A DNA stretch of 64,000 bases from Erpobdella octoculata (taxonomy: Eukaryota; Annelida; Clitellata; Hirudinida; Erpobdellidae): contig OZ022246.1 of the NCBI GenBank assembly GCA_963978895.1, positions 15,004,549 through 15,068,548 of the forward strand, read 5' to 3'. The notes under the pieces were generated by a model, which searched no databases, was not told the origin of the DNA, and saw nothing but the letters and a program-made list of their open reading frames with translations. Positions 23,300 through 33,513 of the stretch are shown here, piece after piece. The position numbers and the translations under genes were made by a program. Numbering within the stretch: the stretch's first letter is position 1; each line of letters opens with the position of its first letter.

Positions 23300-23914
23300 T
23301 TGGGTCTGACCTTGGAACTTACTTATTTACTGTCACTTGCAATCGCGATGAACGCTGTTATTTTTCATTTCTTTTGTGTTTTGTTTTGCTTGTGACTATG
23401 GGTTGTGAATAAATGTTCAGTTTTTTTTGTTCCAAAAAACACAAAAAACCAATTTTTGGAACTATCGTCTTTCGATATCGGATATAAATGCTTCTTCGGA
23501 TTCTTTTCGCGTTCGATTTGTTGTAGCAGGTTGGATTCCTGTAATTTTGCACTCAGGTTTGTCATAGATGACAATAAAAATTCAGAAACAATTGGAGTTC
23601 CTCGACTTAGAGAAATCGGCACCACAGTCACAAAAATAAAAAAAATTTCTGAAGTAAAATTTAGAATTAACGTACAAAGAAAAAAGAATGAAAATAAAGT
23701 CAACCCGTACATATAAATGCTAACAATTTTTCCTTGAAAAATATGAGTAACCTTGTTAATCTTTTCATTGGGTCGGTTGGCCACATGTTATGCATTTTAA
23801 TGTAACGACGACTAGATGACATTTTTAAAGGGCTGTAAATTAAACAAGCAAAGATAAAAAATAAATTTTTTTAAAGAAATGCTTTTGAGTTGAGCCATTT
23901 ATATCTCGATAATT
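23300..23914. other. Intron sequence without recognised gene
   Basis: Overlapping frames of up to 139 codons on both strands (23365-23784) show no domain and biased composition. The last 70 bp (TTTGAGTTGAGCCATTTATA and neighbours) are a dispersed repeat also found inverted at 37930-38005 and in part at 35640. Confidence 0.5.
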
Positions 23915-23990
23915 CAGGCGCTTGCTCTCCCGTTCTCGCTCACGCTTGCTCTCCCATTCCCGTTGTCGCTCGTGCTCATTTTCTCTTTTT
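23915..23990 (+). repeat. C/T-cassette repeat family, copy 5 (short)
   Basis: About 70 bp of CTTGCTCTCCCGTTC-type units without the usual head. Confidence 0.75.
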
Positions 23991-24073
23991 TATTCTTAAA
24001 AGAAAGATAACCTAAATTGTTAATAAATAAAATATAAAATTTTATAAATTGTTCGTTAACATTTAATTCATAC

Positions 24074-24310
24074 TAGCTGGGTTACCCGGCGTTGCCCGGG
24101 GCTGTTAGAGGTTTTTTACTGTTTTTCTTTCTGTCTCCCGTTTCCTTCACCGCTTGCTCTCCCGCTCCCGACTGCTTTTCCCCACTCCCGGTCACATTCC
24201 CAGATTTTTTTACGCTTTCCCATTCCTGGTTGCTTATACGCTTTCCCGCTATAGCTTGCTCTCTTTTTCCTGCTTGCTCTTTTCGCTAACAGTCGCTTTT
24301 CCATTCTTCT
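24074..24310 (+). mobile_element. C/T-cassette repeat family, copy 6
   Basis: Best preserved head: TAGCTGGGTTACCCGGCG at 24074, then TTGCCCGGGG, TTAGAGGTTTTTTACTG and the C/T-rich cassette. Confidence 0.85.
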
Positions 24311-25878
24311 ATTAAATTTCAGAGCCTTCCCAATGTGGCTTAGATGGGCTGTAGTAGAATGCTGTGCACAGTCATCAAAGTTGATCTGTTCTCTTGTTAA
24401 CACTTTTATTTGTTTGGTTTGCTCGTTTAGTTACGTCTGAACTTTCTCAATTTTAATTAGTATTCTTTAATGTATTGGTTCCACTCTGCAAGTGTGGTCT
24501 TCTGCAAAGGATTATTTTGGTTGACTAAAACCTTGAGGAATAAATAGCTCACACTGAAAAAAATAAATTTATTAGTTAATGCTGCAATAATGTTAAAAAA
24601 CCGCTCATATATCTCTACTGGTTTTTATTTTAAATACTCGTAAGATTATAAATGCTTACAATAGATTTATCAAACACTGTACAACAGCTGCTTTTCGGAA
24701 AATTGCTAGTCTTACTTTTTGAGTTGCTCAAGTTTTTAAGTGTCATGTCTACAGAAAGCATATAACACTACATGTGGCATGTTAATAAATGTTCACCAGT
24801 TGCTTTAAAAAACGTGATATAAAACAAGATTAAAATAAAACATGAAGTAATAATAATAATAAAAACATTCTTGTTATGTCAAAATGTCAAAGCAATTGAC
24901 CCAGAATTTTCGGAGATCATCGATTTGGAACAATCGAAGAGTAACACTTTTATTTAGCACATGATGCAATTATAAATTGAACAAAACAGCAGCAGATTGA
25001 CAGGCTTGCTTGAGAACTTTGTTCTTGATTTTGTTGAAACACAAAAATACTGTACTTGCTTTCATTTCTTTCAAATTTCATGCACCTCATATGTCAGTGA
25101 AACTTTCTTTAAAATGTAAGTTTCTAGTTTCCTCTGAAAAGTAAAAAATAACATAAGACCGATAAATTAATTCATAACTACTCGTCAATTATAAATTAAT
25201 ACCAAATCGGCTAATTACCTGCCCGAAAAAATTCTTATTTATCGATAAACTGATAGCAAGTTCATCAGTTTAGGAAACCATGATGAACAATATTAGATAA
25301 GGAACAATTGACATCAGAAGCCTTGAACGACAAATATGAACAATGGATTTAAATTTTTTTTTCCAATATGGAACTCCTTTTGTAAAACACAAAATGTTAG
25401 AGCATAATGATAATCTTATAACTTAATCACGTGCAATGCAACAAACAAATCAAATTAAAAAATACACAGTAAATCATGATTTTAAAAACTAAAAACAAAT
25501 TACCATAGCTTTGCCACTTACTTTTGAATGGGAGATATGAACAATGAATTTCTAATTTGATTTAATTTGTTAAGTCTGGAACTGTTTTTGTGAGGAACAA
25601 AATATGTTAGTCTATTATATTCTAGAAATTATACTAAAAACTAATTTATACTGAAACCTTAATAAACCTGTCCTTAATTAGCTTAATTGTCCTAATTGAT
25701 TATTCAAAAAACTTGAAAAAACATTCAAAAAGATACTATAGTAAACTATAGTTAGTTATACTAATAAAAACTAAGATACTTAAAACCTAGTGATAACTGA
25801 TAAGTCCTGAAAACTTCTTACACTGATATCACCTAAAATTTAAAAAACGCTAAAAAAGCATTGCTGTCAAGCTAATTA
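24311..25878. other. AT-rich intron sequence, no recognised gene
   Basis: About 1.5 kb of low-GC intron sequence with only short frames; nothing recognised. Confidence 0.6.
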
Positions 25879-26545
25879 TGGAGAATAGGTGCAGAAATTA
25901 TTTTCGGTGTTTTTAATTATTTTTCCGTAATAATAATTATATATTTGTAATTACAATAATAACTCCAATTTAATGATCCAAGCAGTTTATTAATTTTTGA
26001 TAATAAAATTCTCTCGGAAAACTCACGAAACGCGCCAGAGAACAGCAACAAAAACTATGAATAGCGAAGTCAAACAGAAATTATTATTTACAGCGCTTAA
26101 AAAAAATTATTATCAAAAGTAACACAAAAAATAGTATTCACGCAGTCAAAATAACATTATTTAAAAAAAAGTAAGTTTATTTAAGTCCGAACTGTTCTTC
26201 ATAGAATGTTAAACGCGATAGTTTTCAATTAAGACACACAAATTAATTCATACTTTTTTTTAAAAACAAGTTATTTTTTTAAATTGTTTTATAAAAACTC
26301 GCAAAATAAATTTGACAACTAATTTATTTGACATTTCATTTCGCTTCACCTTTAGTTAGTTTACTGTTTATGAACCTAGTTTTTCCTACTACCTGGCGGT
26401 TTTCTGTCATTAACTTCTTCTTTAATTATATTTTCATTAAATTATTTGGATCAATCGATTGGTAATTTAATTCTGTTTCTAATTATATTAATTTTATATT
26501 AAAATAATTAAAAACACAGAAAATAATTTCTGCACCTATTCTCCA
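25879..26545. mobile_element. MITE with TA target duplication (Tc1/mariner-like)
   Basis: Terminal inverted repeats of at least 44 bp, starting TGGAGAATAGGTGCAGAAAT at 25879 and its complement ending at 26545, with one difference in the first 44 bases. Each end is flanked by TA. The 667-bp body is AT-rich and non-coding. Confidence 0.85.
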
Positions 26546-27189
26546 TACTTACCGCTATTCTGTATATATCTAAATATCAAATTATAAACTACCGATAGCA
26601 GAGCTATATTTTCGGAAAAAAAGAGCTCGGGGTCCGATGAAATCAAAACAAAGGTATCCGGCGCCATTAAACAACACACAAATTTATTTCATATTTATAT
26701 TTAAAACTGATAGAAAAGTTATTAAATGTTTTTTAATTTAACTATAAATAAATTTATTTTTATTTTGGAGAAAAAAATGTACTTCTCCTTACATCCGCTG
26801 ACCGAAAAGCTTTTTATCCATAAAACACCAACGGATTAACAAATTTTTTTAAAACTTTACACAAACCACCGCTTGATTAATTCACATAAGTGTAACAAAT
26901 TTCAATGAAATCTGTTCGGCCGTTTACATTTAATCCTTGGGTATAGATACATACTTACATTCATTTTTATATATAAGATAATGAAAAAAACTCGTCACCT
27001 TAGCAACCGAAACTATTCGGCTTAATAAATAACCAAGATTCATTAAATAACGTATTCGGTTAAATTTTAGTTGTAATTATTAATAATAAATAAAATAACA
27101 AAAAAAATCTAAATTTTTCGTTAACATTTATTTAAATATAAGTCTGCATTTTACCCACCCCCGACGCATTTCAATATACGGGTTAGAGC
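26546..27189. other. AT-rich intron sequence with a repeat tail
   Basis: Includes ATGAAATCTGTTCGGCCGTTTAC at about 26905, resembling the tail of the repeat at 11720, followed by a TATA-rich stretch at 26965. No gene. Confidence 0.5.
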
Positions 27190-27216
27190 TAGGGATAGGG
27201 TTAGGGTTAGGGTTAG
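27190..27216 (+). repeat. Short interstitial TTAGGG telomere-like repeat
   Basis: Three perfect TTAGGG units preceded by two diverged ones (AGAGCTAGGGA). TTAGGG is the telomere repeat of many animals outside most ecdysozoans. Confidence 0.8.
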
Positions 27217-28066
27217 TAGCAATTTTACCGATTGCAATCACGTCGAACCGCCGTGGCAATAGCAGCGACCCATTTGAATACACTTGGCCTCGCCTACTTA
27301 TCCTATATTTGATCATCGCAGTCAAGCAAACCAATGAATACACTTGACCTAGATTTGATCACCACAGACAAACTAACCAACAAACAACAAACAGAGAGAC
27401 GAGTGAAGTTAAATAAAATCATTGAAAAAGTAATTAACTAACCAATAACTTTTTTGTTTATTTAATGTCCTTTTAGTACTGTAATTGATTTTTGCTATAA
27501 CCATTTAACCATGGGCAGAACTAGGAATCCCCGGTGGGGGAATGATCCAGTGCCATCTCTCGATCGCGGGAACAGACTTTTTTTAAATCTCTCTCTTCCT
27601 AATACACAACCTAGTTTATGTCCTTTTACTACTGTAATGGATTTTTGCTATAACCATTAAACCGGACAAACATGGTAAAGTTAACTTAAAAAAATTAAAC
27701 AAATGAACCGTAAAAAGCTTCGTTTCTTAAAAATCCTCTATAATTTTGTAACTCGGCAACTAACAATTTTTTGCAAAATTATTTTTTGATGATATTAAGT
27801 TTATAAAATATGAAAATTTTGACCACAGTCTTCTAATTACTAAATATGTGAAGTATGTGAGGATTAGAAATATAAGAAACGTTTAAATCAATACGGAAAA
27901 AACATTTGTTTATCATATATTTTTTAATTCAAAAATCAAATTTCGCTTCTTTTAAAAAAACTTAAAATTGATAGTTTGTTTCCAAAGCTCCGTCATTTGT
28001 ATTAAATTACGCCTTAATTATTTTATAACATTGGTGATTCATTACGATCTGCAAGCACTGTATAAC
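27217..28066. other. Intron sequence with a dispersed repeat
   Basis: 27270-27430 carries a repeat (ATGAATACACTTGGCC, ACAAACAGAGAGACGAGTGA) that recurs at 35755-35910 and, inverted, at 35960-36020. The rest is AT-rich and unassigned. Confidence 0.55.
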
Positions 28067-28441
28067 CAGGGATGTCATTCGGGGGGCATCTCCCTTCTCT
28101 GACTTATGAGTGAGTCACTCTGACGTAGTTTTAGGTTCCAAAAGCTTAGAAGTGGGGCCCCGAAATGCTTTCAGAAGTGTAAGGTGGACGCTTTTGAGGT
28201 TTGAGTGAGCCCTTTTTATGAATAGGTGGGGCCCCCTACGACGGTAAAGTGATTTTTAATTAAAAAAAAATCGAAAATATTTGTGAAAAGTAGCTCCGAC
28301 TACCGACACTTCCTGGAAGAAAAAATGAAAAGAAGTTTTCAAAAATGTGTGTGAAAAACGTCCTTGCTATCAGTATTTTGGGAGAAAAAATAAAAAGAAG
28401 GCTTGGAAAATATTAGGGAAAAATTCGTAGGCTTTGAAAAC

Positions 28442-28629
28442 TATTGTGTTTTATACTTTATTTAAGAGTAAAACCCGAATTTATTGTACACAACTAAAAG
28501 CAACATGTCGACTCGAGAAACAACAAAGAAGGAAGACGGAAGTACATAGAATAAAAAGAACAATGGTCAATTAATAATAGATAAAATAAACTGTTCGATT
28601 TATAAGCAAAACAAAAACTATATTCAACA
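28442..28629 (-). repeat. Copia 3' LTR
   Basis: 188 bp, starts TGTTGAATATAG on the minus strand; identical to the 5' LTR as far as I can see by eye. Confidence 0.93.
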
Positions 28630-28637
28630 CCTTCTCA
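28630..28637 (-). promoter_or_regulatory. Copia polypurine tract
   Basis: Minus-strand TGAGAAGG directly before the 3' LTR, the usual primer for plus-strand synthesis. Confidence 0.6.
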
Positions 28638-28713
28638 TTTTGAGCATAAATCGTAACAGTTATCAGTCTGACCAATTTCATTCTTAGTAAACTACTTGAT
28701 TTCCCAGGAAAAG

Positions 28714-28986
28714 TTAACCGAGTCCCATGTGGATCATCAGTTGCTTTAGCCTTGGTCCTTGTAGAGCTTTCGTTAGTGCATCTGCCACTTGAAGTTCTGT
28801 TGTGACACTCTTGACACCAACTTCACCGTCTGCAACCTTTTCTCTGATGAAGAAATGACGAGTCTGTATGTGTTTGGTACGTCGGTGATGTTCTGGGTTC
28901 TGAGCCAAACGAATAGCAGCTTCATTGTCAATTTGTATGACTGGAATATCATCAAATCCAACAATGTCGTTCAGCAGACGTTTTAA
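28714..28986 (-). pseudogene. Copia RNase H C-terminal part beyond the stop
   Basis: In-frame continuation after the TGA: DNEAAIRLAQNPEHHRRTKH, HFFIREKV, ADALTKAL. These are the conserved C-terminal blocks of Copia RNase H, including the H..R.KHI.(I/T)R.HF region. Confidence 0.9.
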
Positions 28987-31900
28987 TCAAACAACCTCAC
29001 GTGTAGCCTCACTAGCCGCTACTACCTCTGCTTCTGTGGTTGAGATAGAAACTGATGTCTGTCGTTGACTCAACCAGCTTATTGCTCCTTCAGCATAGAT
29101 ACAAACCACACCAGTTGTAGACCTGCCTGTGGTATGGTCACCTGCATGATCAGCATCACTATAACACAGGAGTGTGTTTTTATTCTGTTGAGGTCTGTAG
29201 ACAATTCCTGTATCTTCGGTACCCTTAAGATATCGCAGAATCCTTTTTACTTGGACTACATCACTATGAAGAGGATTTTCCAAATTCCTGGAAGCAACAC
29301 TAACAGCATATGCAATATCGGGTCTGGTACCCGTCATTAAATACATGAGTGCCCCCACAACTGACCTGTAAGGAAATTTGACTGGTTCATTATTATCATC
29401 AAACTCTGCCTTCTCAGATGAGATGATTGGGGTAACACATGGCCGACAATTACTCATACCAAACTGATCAAGAACTTTTCTCGTATAGGCAGCTTGACTG
29501 ATCTTTATGGAGCCATCAGATTTCTGATTGATTTCTACTCCCAGGAAATATTTTGCTGGCTTTGTTATAATTTTAAACTCTGATTTTAACCTCTCTGCAA
29601 ATTCTGAGAGTTCTTGTTTATCTGTAGCCATAACAATGCCATCATCAACATATAAAGCAAGAAACAATTTTTTCATATTTCTTTCCACTATAAACAGACA
29701 AGGATCAGCATCACTTTGTTTAAATCCGATCTTCTTTAAAAAATTGCCAAACCGCGTGTTCCAACATCTGGGAGCCTGCTTGAGTCCGTACAAACTTCTT
29801 TTCAGTTTACACACTCTAGCAGAACCATCAGTAAACCCTTCGGGCTGCTCCATATAGATTTCCTCTTGCAGATCACCATATAGGAATGCCGTTGAAACAT
29901 CGAACTGCATCAGATGCATTCTTTCACTGGCTGCAACGCTTAAAAGAGTTCTAACAGTTGTATTTCTGACCACTGGACTGAAGGTCTGATCGTAATCAAC
30001 TCCTTTCTTTTGAGCATAGCCTTTAATTACAAGTCTTGCTTTGTAACGTTCGATGGAACCATCTGAATTAGTCTTGACTTTGTAGACCCACTTGCATGGA
30101 ATAGCCTTTTTCTTAGGAGGGAGATCCATAAGTTGCCACGTCTGGTTTTCACAAAGCGATTGCATTTCATTTTTCATCGCTTGCTGCCATTCATTCTTCT
30201 GATCACTTTGAACTGCCTCCTCAAAGCTGGTAGGTTCTGAAGAACTGAACATTTCTGCTGCTATCATCACATAGTCATCGAAACGAGCAGGCCTCTTGAT
30301 GCATTCACGGTCACGCAACTGTATGCCTGAAGCAGGTGCACCACTCTGTGTCAGTTCATCAGCAATGGTAGGTATTTCCTCAGTCACAGCTCCACTGTTT
30401 TCAGTCATCTGATCGTCATCAGCATCAGACTCATCTTGATCAGATTTCAATGGCCAATTTGGAACTGTTGTTCTTAGAATTTTCTCATCAAAAACAACAT
30501 CTCTTGAACGAACTGTTCTATTTCCTGGCTGGAGAAAAACTCTATAGCCATCATCGCCTTCATAGCCAACTAATATACCCTTCTCAGCTTTAGTGTCCAT
30601 CTTTTTTCTTCGTTGATCAGGAACATGAACATATGCAGTACAACCAATAATTCGCAAATGTGTGATTTTTGGTTTTCTATTGTACCACAGTTCATATGGT
30701 GATTTTCCTTTGACACAAGTAGGTGCAGTTCGATTCAAGATGTACCCAGCGGTCTGAATCAATTGTGCCCATAAAGCTTGAGGTAATTCTGCATGAGCTA
30801 ATCTCATGGCCCTGGCGGCTTCTACTAAGGTGCGATTCTCTCTTTCACTGCATCCATTTTGTTGAGGTGTGTATGGCATTATCAGACGTTGTCGGATACC
30901 ATGTTTGTTCAAAATTTTCTTCACATCAGCATTGTCAAATTCACCACCATTGTCACTCAGCAACTCCATCACTGTATGTCCAGCTGTTTGGCACTCAGCA
31001 AGCATCCACGTCAATTTCTCTGACACTTCAGACTTTTCTTTCATGAAGTAGACAAAACGGAAGCCACTGTAGTCATCTTTAAACAGGACAAAATAGCGAT
31101 AATTTGAGAATGAATTACAAAATGGACCACAAACATCAGTGTGTATTCTTTCGCCTGGTTTTGTTGCTCGAACTCTGGTTCCAAACTTCAGGCGATGTGC
31201 TTTTCCGAAGACACATCCTTCACAAACTTCATCATCAAGACTGACATCTATGTTGAATTCTTGTTTTAAAATTGATTTCACATGTCTTTTGTTTTGATGA
31301 GCAAGCCTTTCGTGATACAACTGAATCAAATTTTCGTCCTTTACAATATTTGCTTCTTGTAACTTAGATGGTACAACTGTATCTGCAATCAGCCTGAACA
31401 AACCACCATTTCTTTCTCGAGCACCAACAAGAACTTTCACATTGTCGACCTTGAAGAAACATCTTTCTTGTGTAGACATGAAAATACTGTTTTTCTTCCT
31501 GTCTTGAGCTGCTAATACTGAAAACAAATTTCTGTTCAACTTTGGAACATACCACACGTTTTCAAGTTTCACTTCAATGTTCTTTTTATCAATCACTGTT
31601 TTCAGGTGGACAGTACCTGCACCAACAGCTTCAACGTGATTTCCATCTGCTATCTGTAGGCTCTGGACATTTGAGAATTTCTTGAAGTTTGTCAGTATGT
31701 CACTTCTAAAAGTCAAATGACTGGTTGCGCCATTATCTACATACCAACCATCAGCAGATGTAGAACTATCAATTGCAAGAACATCTGAATACACAGCAGA
31801 CAATGACACAGAATGGACTGACTCTGGAGCTTTACCTTGACTGATGTTCAAATCATTTGCTGGCTTCGGTGGTTTGCCATCGGCAATCCATTTTCTACAT

Positions 31901-32664
31901 TTACGAACAACATGTCCTACTTGCTTGCAGTAATGACAAATAATGGTACCTTGTTTTGCAGACTTTATTTGACTTTTCTGTTTCTGTGCCGACTTCGGGT
32001 ATGTTGACTTAGCGAACAATGCTTCCTGTTGAACGGGTTCAGTTTTGCCAGCCAGAGCTCTTTCGTAACTACATAACTGATTCGTGAGATTATCAACAGT
32101 CCGTTCGGCTTTGTTCAACATTCTCCAACTCGAAGAAAATGAAAAATACTCACTTGGCAATGTTTCAATTATACGGCACATGAGCAGTAGATCTTTGTTT
32201 TCTTCTTTATCAAGTTCGACCTTTAGTTCCTTCCAGATATTCTTTAGCTTACCAACATGAGTAGCAGCTTCATCACCTTGACACATCTTGTAACCAAAGA
32301 ACTGCATACAGAGATCATAGGCTCTGTCTTCATTTATTCCATCAAACAGCCTATGTAATTCCAACCAAACATCTCTTGCACATGCATGGGAACGAACCTT
32401 TTCATAAGATTCTTCTGACATGTTGGTTGATAGAATCACCATTGCACTGCAGTCAGCTTTCAAAAACTTGCTGTAGGCGGTTTGATATGCAGTTACCTCG
32501 GCTTCTGTTGAATCATCCCTCGGTTCGTCTGGTTTTTTAAGTCTCCCTTCTACAACGTCCATGACATCTGGTGTGCCGCGCAGTAGGATCGAAACTCTAC
32601 CTTTCCAGTTCAACCAATTTGACTTGCCTTCTAGCGGCTTGATTTGAATTCTCGTGAAATCCAT
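28987..32664 (-). CDS. Copia gag-pol polyprotein, interrupted by one stop near the end
   Basis: Begins at ATG 32664; 1225 codons to a TGA at 28987-28989. Gag is at 1-230. The zinc knuckle CHYCKQVGHVVRKC is at 243-256. The protease block WYVDNGATSHL has DNG at 310-312, where D(S/T)G is usual. The integrase has an HHCC finger (H451, C481, C484) and the triad D510, D571, E607. RT has YVDD at 1005-1008. RNase H starts with YSDADHAGD (D1170). The same frame resumes directly after the TGA and runs to a TAA at 28714-28716 with the rest of RNase H, so one point change separates this from an intact frame of about 1316 codons. The product would be processed to virus-like-particle proteins in the cytoplasm. 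Confidence 0.95.
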   Translation of the reverse strand: MDFTRIQIKPLEGKSNWLNWKGRVSILLRGTPDVMDVVEGRLKKPDEPRDDSTEAEVTAYQTAYSKFLKADCSAMVILSTNMSEESYEKVRSHACARDVWLELHRLFDGINEDRAYDLCMQFFGYKMCQGDEAATHVGKLKNIWKELKVELDKEENKDLLLMCRIIETLPSEYFSFSSSWRMLNKAERTVDNLTNQLCSYERALAGKTEPVQQEALFAKSTYPKSAQKQKSQIKSAKQGTIICHYCKQVGHVVRKCRKWIADGKPPKPANDLNISQGKAPESVHSVSLSAVYSDVLAIDSSTSADGWYVDNGATSHLTFRSDILTNFKKFSNVQSLQIADGNHVEAVGAGTVHLKTVIDKKNIEVKLENVWYVPKLNRNLFSVLAAQDRKKNSIFMSTQERCFFKVDNVKVLVGARERNGGLFRLIADTVVPSKLQEANIVKDENLIQLYHERLAHQNKRHVKSILKQEFNIDVSLDDEVCEGCVFGKAHRLKFGTRVRATKPGERIHTDVCGPFCNSFSNYRYFVLFKDDYSGFRFVYFMKEKSEVSEKLTWMLAECQTAGHTVMELLSDNGGEFDNADVKKILNKHGIRQRLIMPYTPQQNGCSERENRTLVEAARAMRLAHAELPQALWAQLIQTAGYILNRTAPTCVKGKSPYELWYNRKPKITHLRIIGCTAYVHVPDQRRKKMDTKAEKGILVGYEGDDGYRVFLQPGNRTVRSRDVVFDEKILRTTVPNWPLKSDQDESDADDDQMTENSGAVTEEIPTIADELTQSGAPASGIQLRDRECIKRPARFDDYVMIAAEMFSSSEPTSFEEAVQSDQKNEWQQAMKNEMQSLCENQTWQLMDLPPKKKAIPCKWVYKVKTNSDGSIERYKARLVIKGYAQKKGVDYDQTFSPVVRNTTVRTLLSVAASERMHLMQFDVSTAFLYGDLQEEIYMEQPEGFTDGSARVCKLKRSLYGLKQAPRCWNTRFGNFLKKIGFKQSDADPCLFIVERNMKKLFLALYVDDGIVMATDKQELSEFAERLKSEFKIITKPAKYFLGVEINQKSDGSIKISQAAYTRKVLDQFGMSNCRPCVTPIISSEKAEFDDNNEPVKFPYRSVVGALMYLMTGTRPDIAYAVSVASRNLENPLHSDVVQVKRILRYLKGTEDTGIVYRPQQNKNTLLCYSDADHAGDHTTGRSTTGVVCIYAEGAISWLSQRQTSVSISTTEAEVVAASEATREVV

Positions 32665-32789
32665 TATTCAAACAACTGTCAACAGGTGTCAGCGATTCAA
32701 AAGAAAACGTGATTACTTCGCTGTTCTAAATTACGAAAAATTTCGATCGTAAACTTTTAATAAATTCGAGTTACACAGTTAGTAGCTGA

Positions 32790-32803
32790 CTGGGCCCATA
32801 ACC
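32790..32803 (-). promoter_or_regulatory. Copia primer-binding site (initiator tRNA-Met anticodon arm)
   Basis: Minus-strand GGTTATGGGCCCAG lies directly after the 5' LTR. It is complementary to the anticodon stem-loop of initiator tRNA-Met (CTGGGCCCATAACC), the half-tRNA priming mode known from Drosophila copia. Confidence 0.88.
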
Positions 32804-32991
32804 TATTGTGTTTTATACTTTATTTAAGAGTAAAACCCGAATTTATTGTACACAACTAAAAGCAACATGTCGACTCGAGAAACAACAAAGAAGGAAGACG
32901 GAAGTACATAGAATAAAAAGAACAATGGTCAATTAATAATAGATAAAATAAACTGTTCGATTTATAAGCAAAACAAAAACTATATTCAACA
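32804..32991 (-). repeat. Copia 5' LTR (promoter)
   Basis: 188 bp; carries transcription start and polyadenylation functions in such elements. Identical by eye to the copy at 28442-28629. Confidence 0.93.
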
Positions 32992-33170
32992 AAAACAAGT
33001 TCCCCTCTCCAGGTTGTGCTGAAATGACGTCCCTGGGCATAACAATTATTATGATACTCGGATGCAAACAGCTGTTTCGTGTTGTCTTACATCCAATATA
33101 TAAATTTATTAATTCACTGTGCTCGATTTACAAACAATAATAGCTACTTTCTTCTGACCCACCACCCAAG

Positions 33171-33327
33171 ACTTAAGCTTCTACATAACGGCATGTCGAG
33201 GTTCAAAAGCGATGGTCTCAGCAATCTCAGCTTCAAATGTCAGGCCGTGGAAGAGAGGCAACTTTATACTTGGATTCAAGCTAATTTAGATGACTTCGAA
33301 GAAAGTTTAGAAAGGATGTCGACCCCA
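33171..33327 (+). CDS. B4GALT: Beta-1,4-galactosyltransferase exon: C-terminal catalytic block
   Basis: Acceptor TTTCTTCTGACCCACCACCCAAG is a clear polypyrimidine-AG site; donor GTAAGT at 33328. It encodes LKLLHNGMSRFKSDGLSN then LSFKCQAVEE and LYTWIQANLD. SDGL..L.(Y/F)......LYT is the C-terminal signature of the family. It is joined in phase to 21181 across a 12-kb intron. Reading upstream of 33171 (from 33079) is intronic. Confidence 0.92.
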
Positions 33328-33432
33328 GTAAGTTTAATGTTGCGTGTTATCTTCTTTTTTACAAGCTTGTGTCTCTACGGTATGTTATTTGTTTGCCTAC
33401 TTGTTTATTTATTTATTTTGTCTTTTTTTAAG

Positions 33433-33513
33433 AAATTTCAAACGAAGAGTTTTCAGAATGAACATACTGAAACATCGACCATCGATAAATTTCTTGCAGG
33501 ACAACTTCCTTAA
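33433..33513 (+). CDS. B4GALT: Probable last exon of the beta-1,4-galactosyltransferase
   Basis: A 105-bp intron (33328-33432) with donor GTAAGT and acceptor TTGTCTTTTTTTAAG would join in frame to a 26-residue tail ending at TAA 33511-33513. The tail (KFQTKSFQNEHTETST..) has no family counterpart; these enzymes usually end soon after the LYT block. The intron itself is open in the same frame and would encode a hydrophobic stretch, so unspliced read-through also gives an uninterrupted protein with the same stop. Confidence 0.5.
   Translation, partial: KFQTKSFQNEHTETSTIDKFLAGQLP

Larger units (their letters stand above)
28442..32991 (-). mobile_element. Copia-type LTR retrotransposon, very young
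   Basis: Two LTRs of 188 bp (28442-28629 and 32804-32991) that I could not tell apart base for base. The 5-bp target duplication is AAAAC (28437-28441, 32992-32996). The primer-binding site and polypurine tract are in the correct places. One long gag-pol frame on the minus strand carries a single in-frame stop in the RNase H region. It is inserted in galactosyltransferase intron 5, antisense to the gene. Confidence 0.95.
28067..33035. mobile_element. Small hAT-type element split by the Copia insertion
   Basis: Ends CAGGGATGTCATT at 28067 and AATGACGTCCCTG ending at 33035 are inverted with one mismatch. Flanks TGTATAAC and GGCATAAC (28059-28066, 33036-33043) agree at 6 of 8 positions, consistent with an aged 8-bp duplication. 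Removing the Copia element leaves about 414 bp without coding capacity. Confidence 0.65.

Noticed and set aside
23365..23784. 139-codon minus-strand frame with a hydrophobic segment
   Set aside because: The opposite strand has an equally long frame; composition bias, no domain, no splice evidence.
33079..33170. Extension of the galactosyltransferase exon to an upstream ATG at 33079
   Set aside because: The acceptor before 33171 restores phase with the exon at 21086-21181; the upstream part has no family similarity and carries the polypyrimidine tract.
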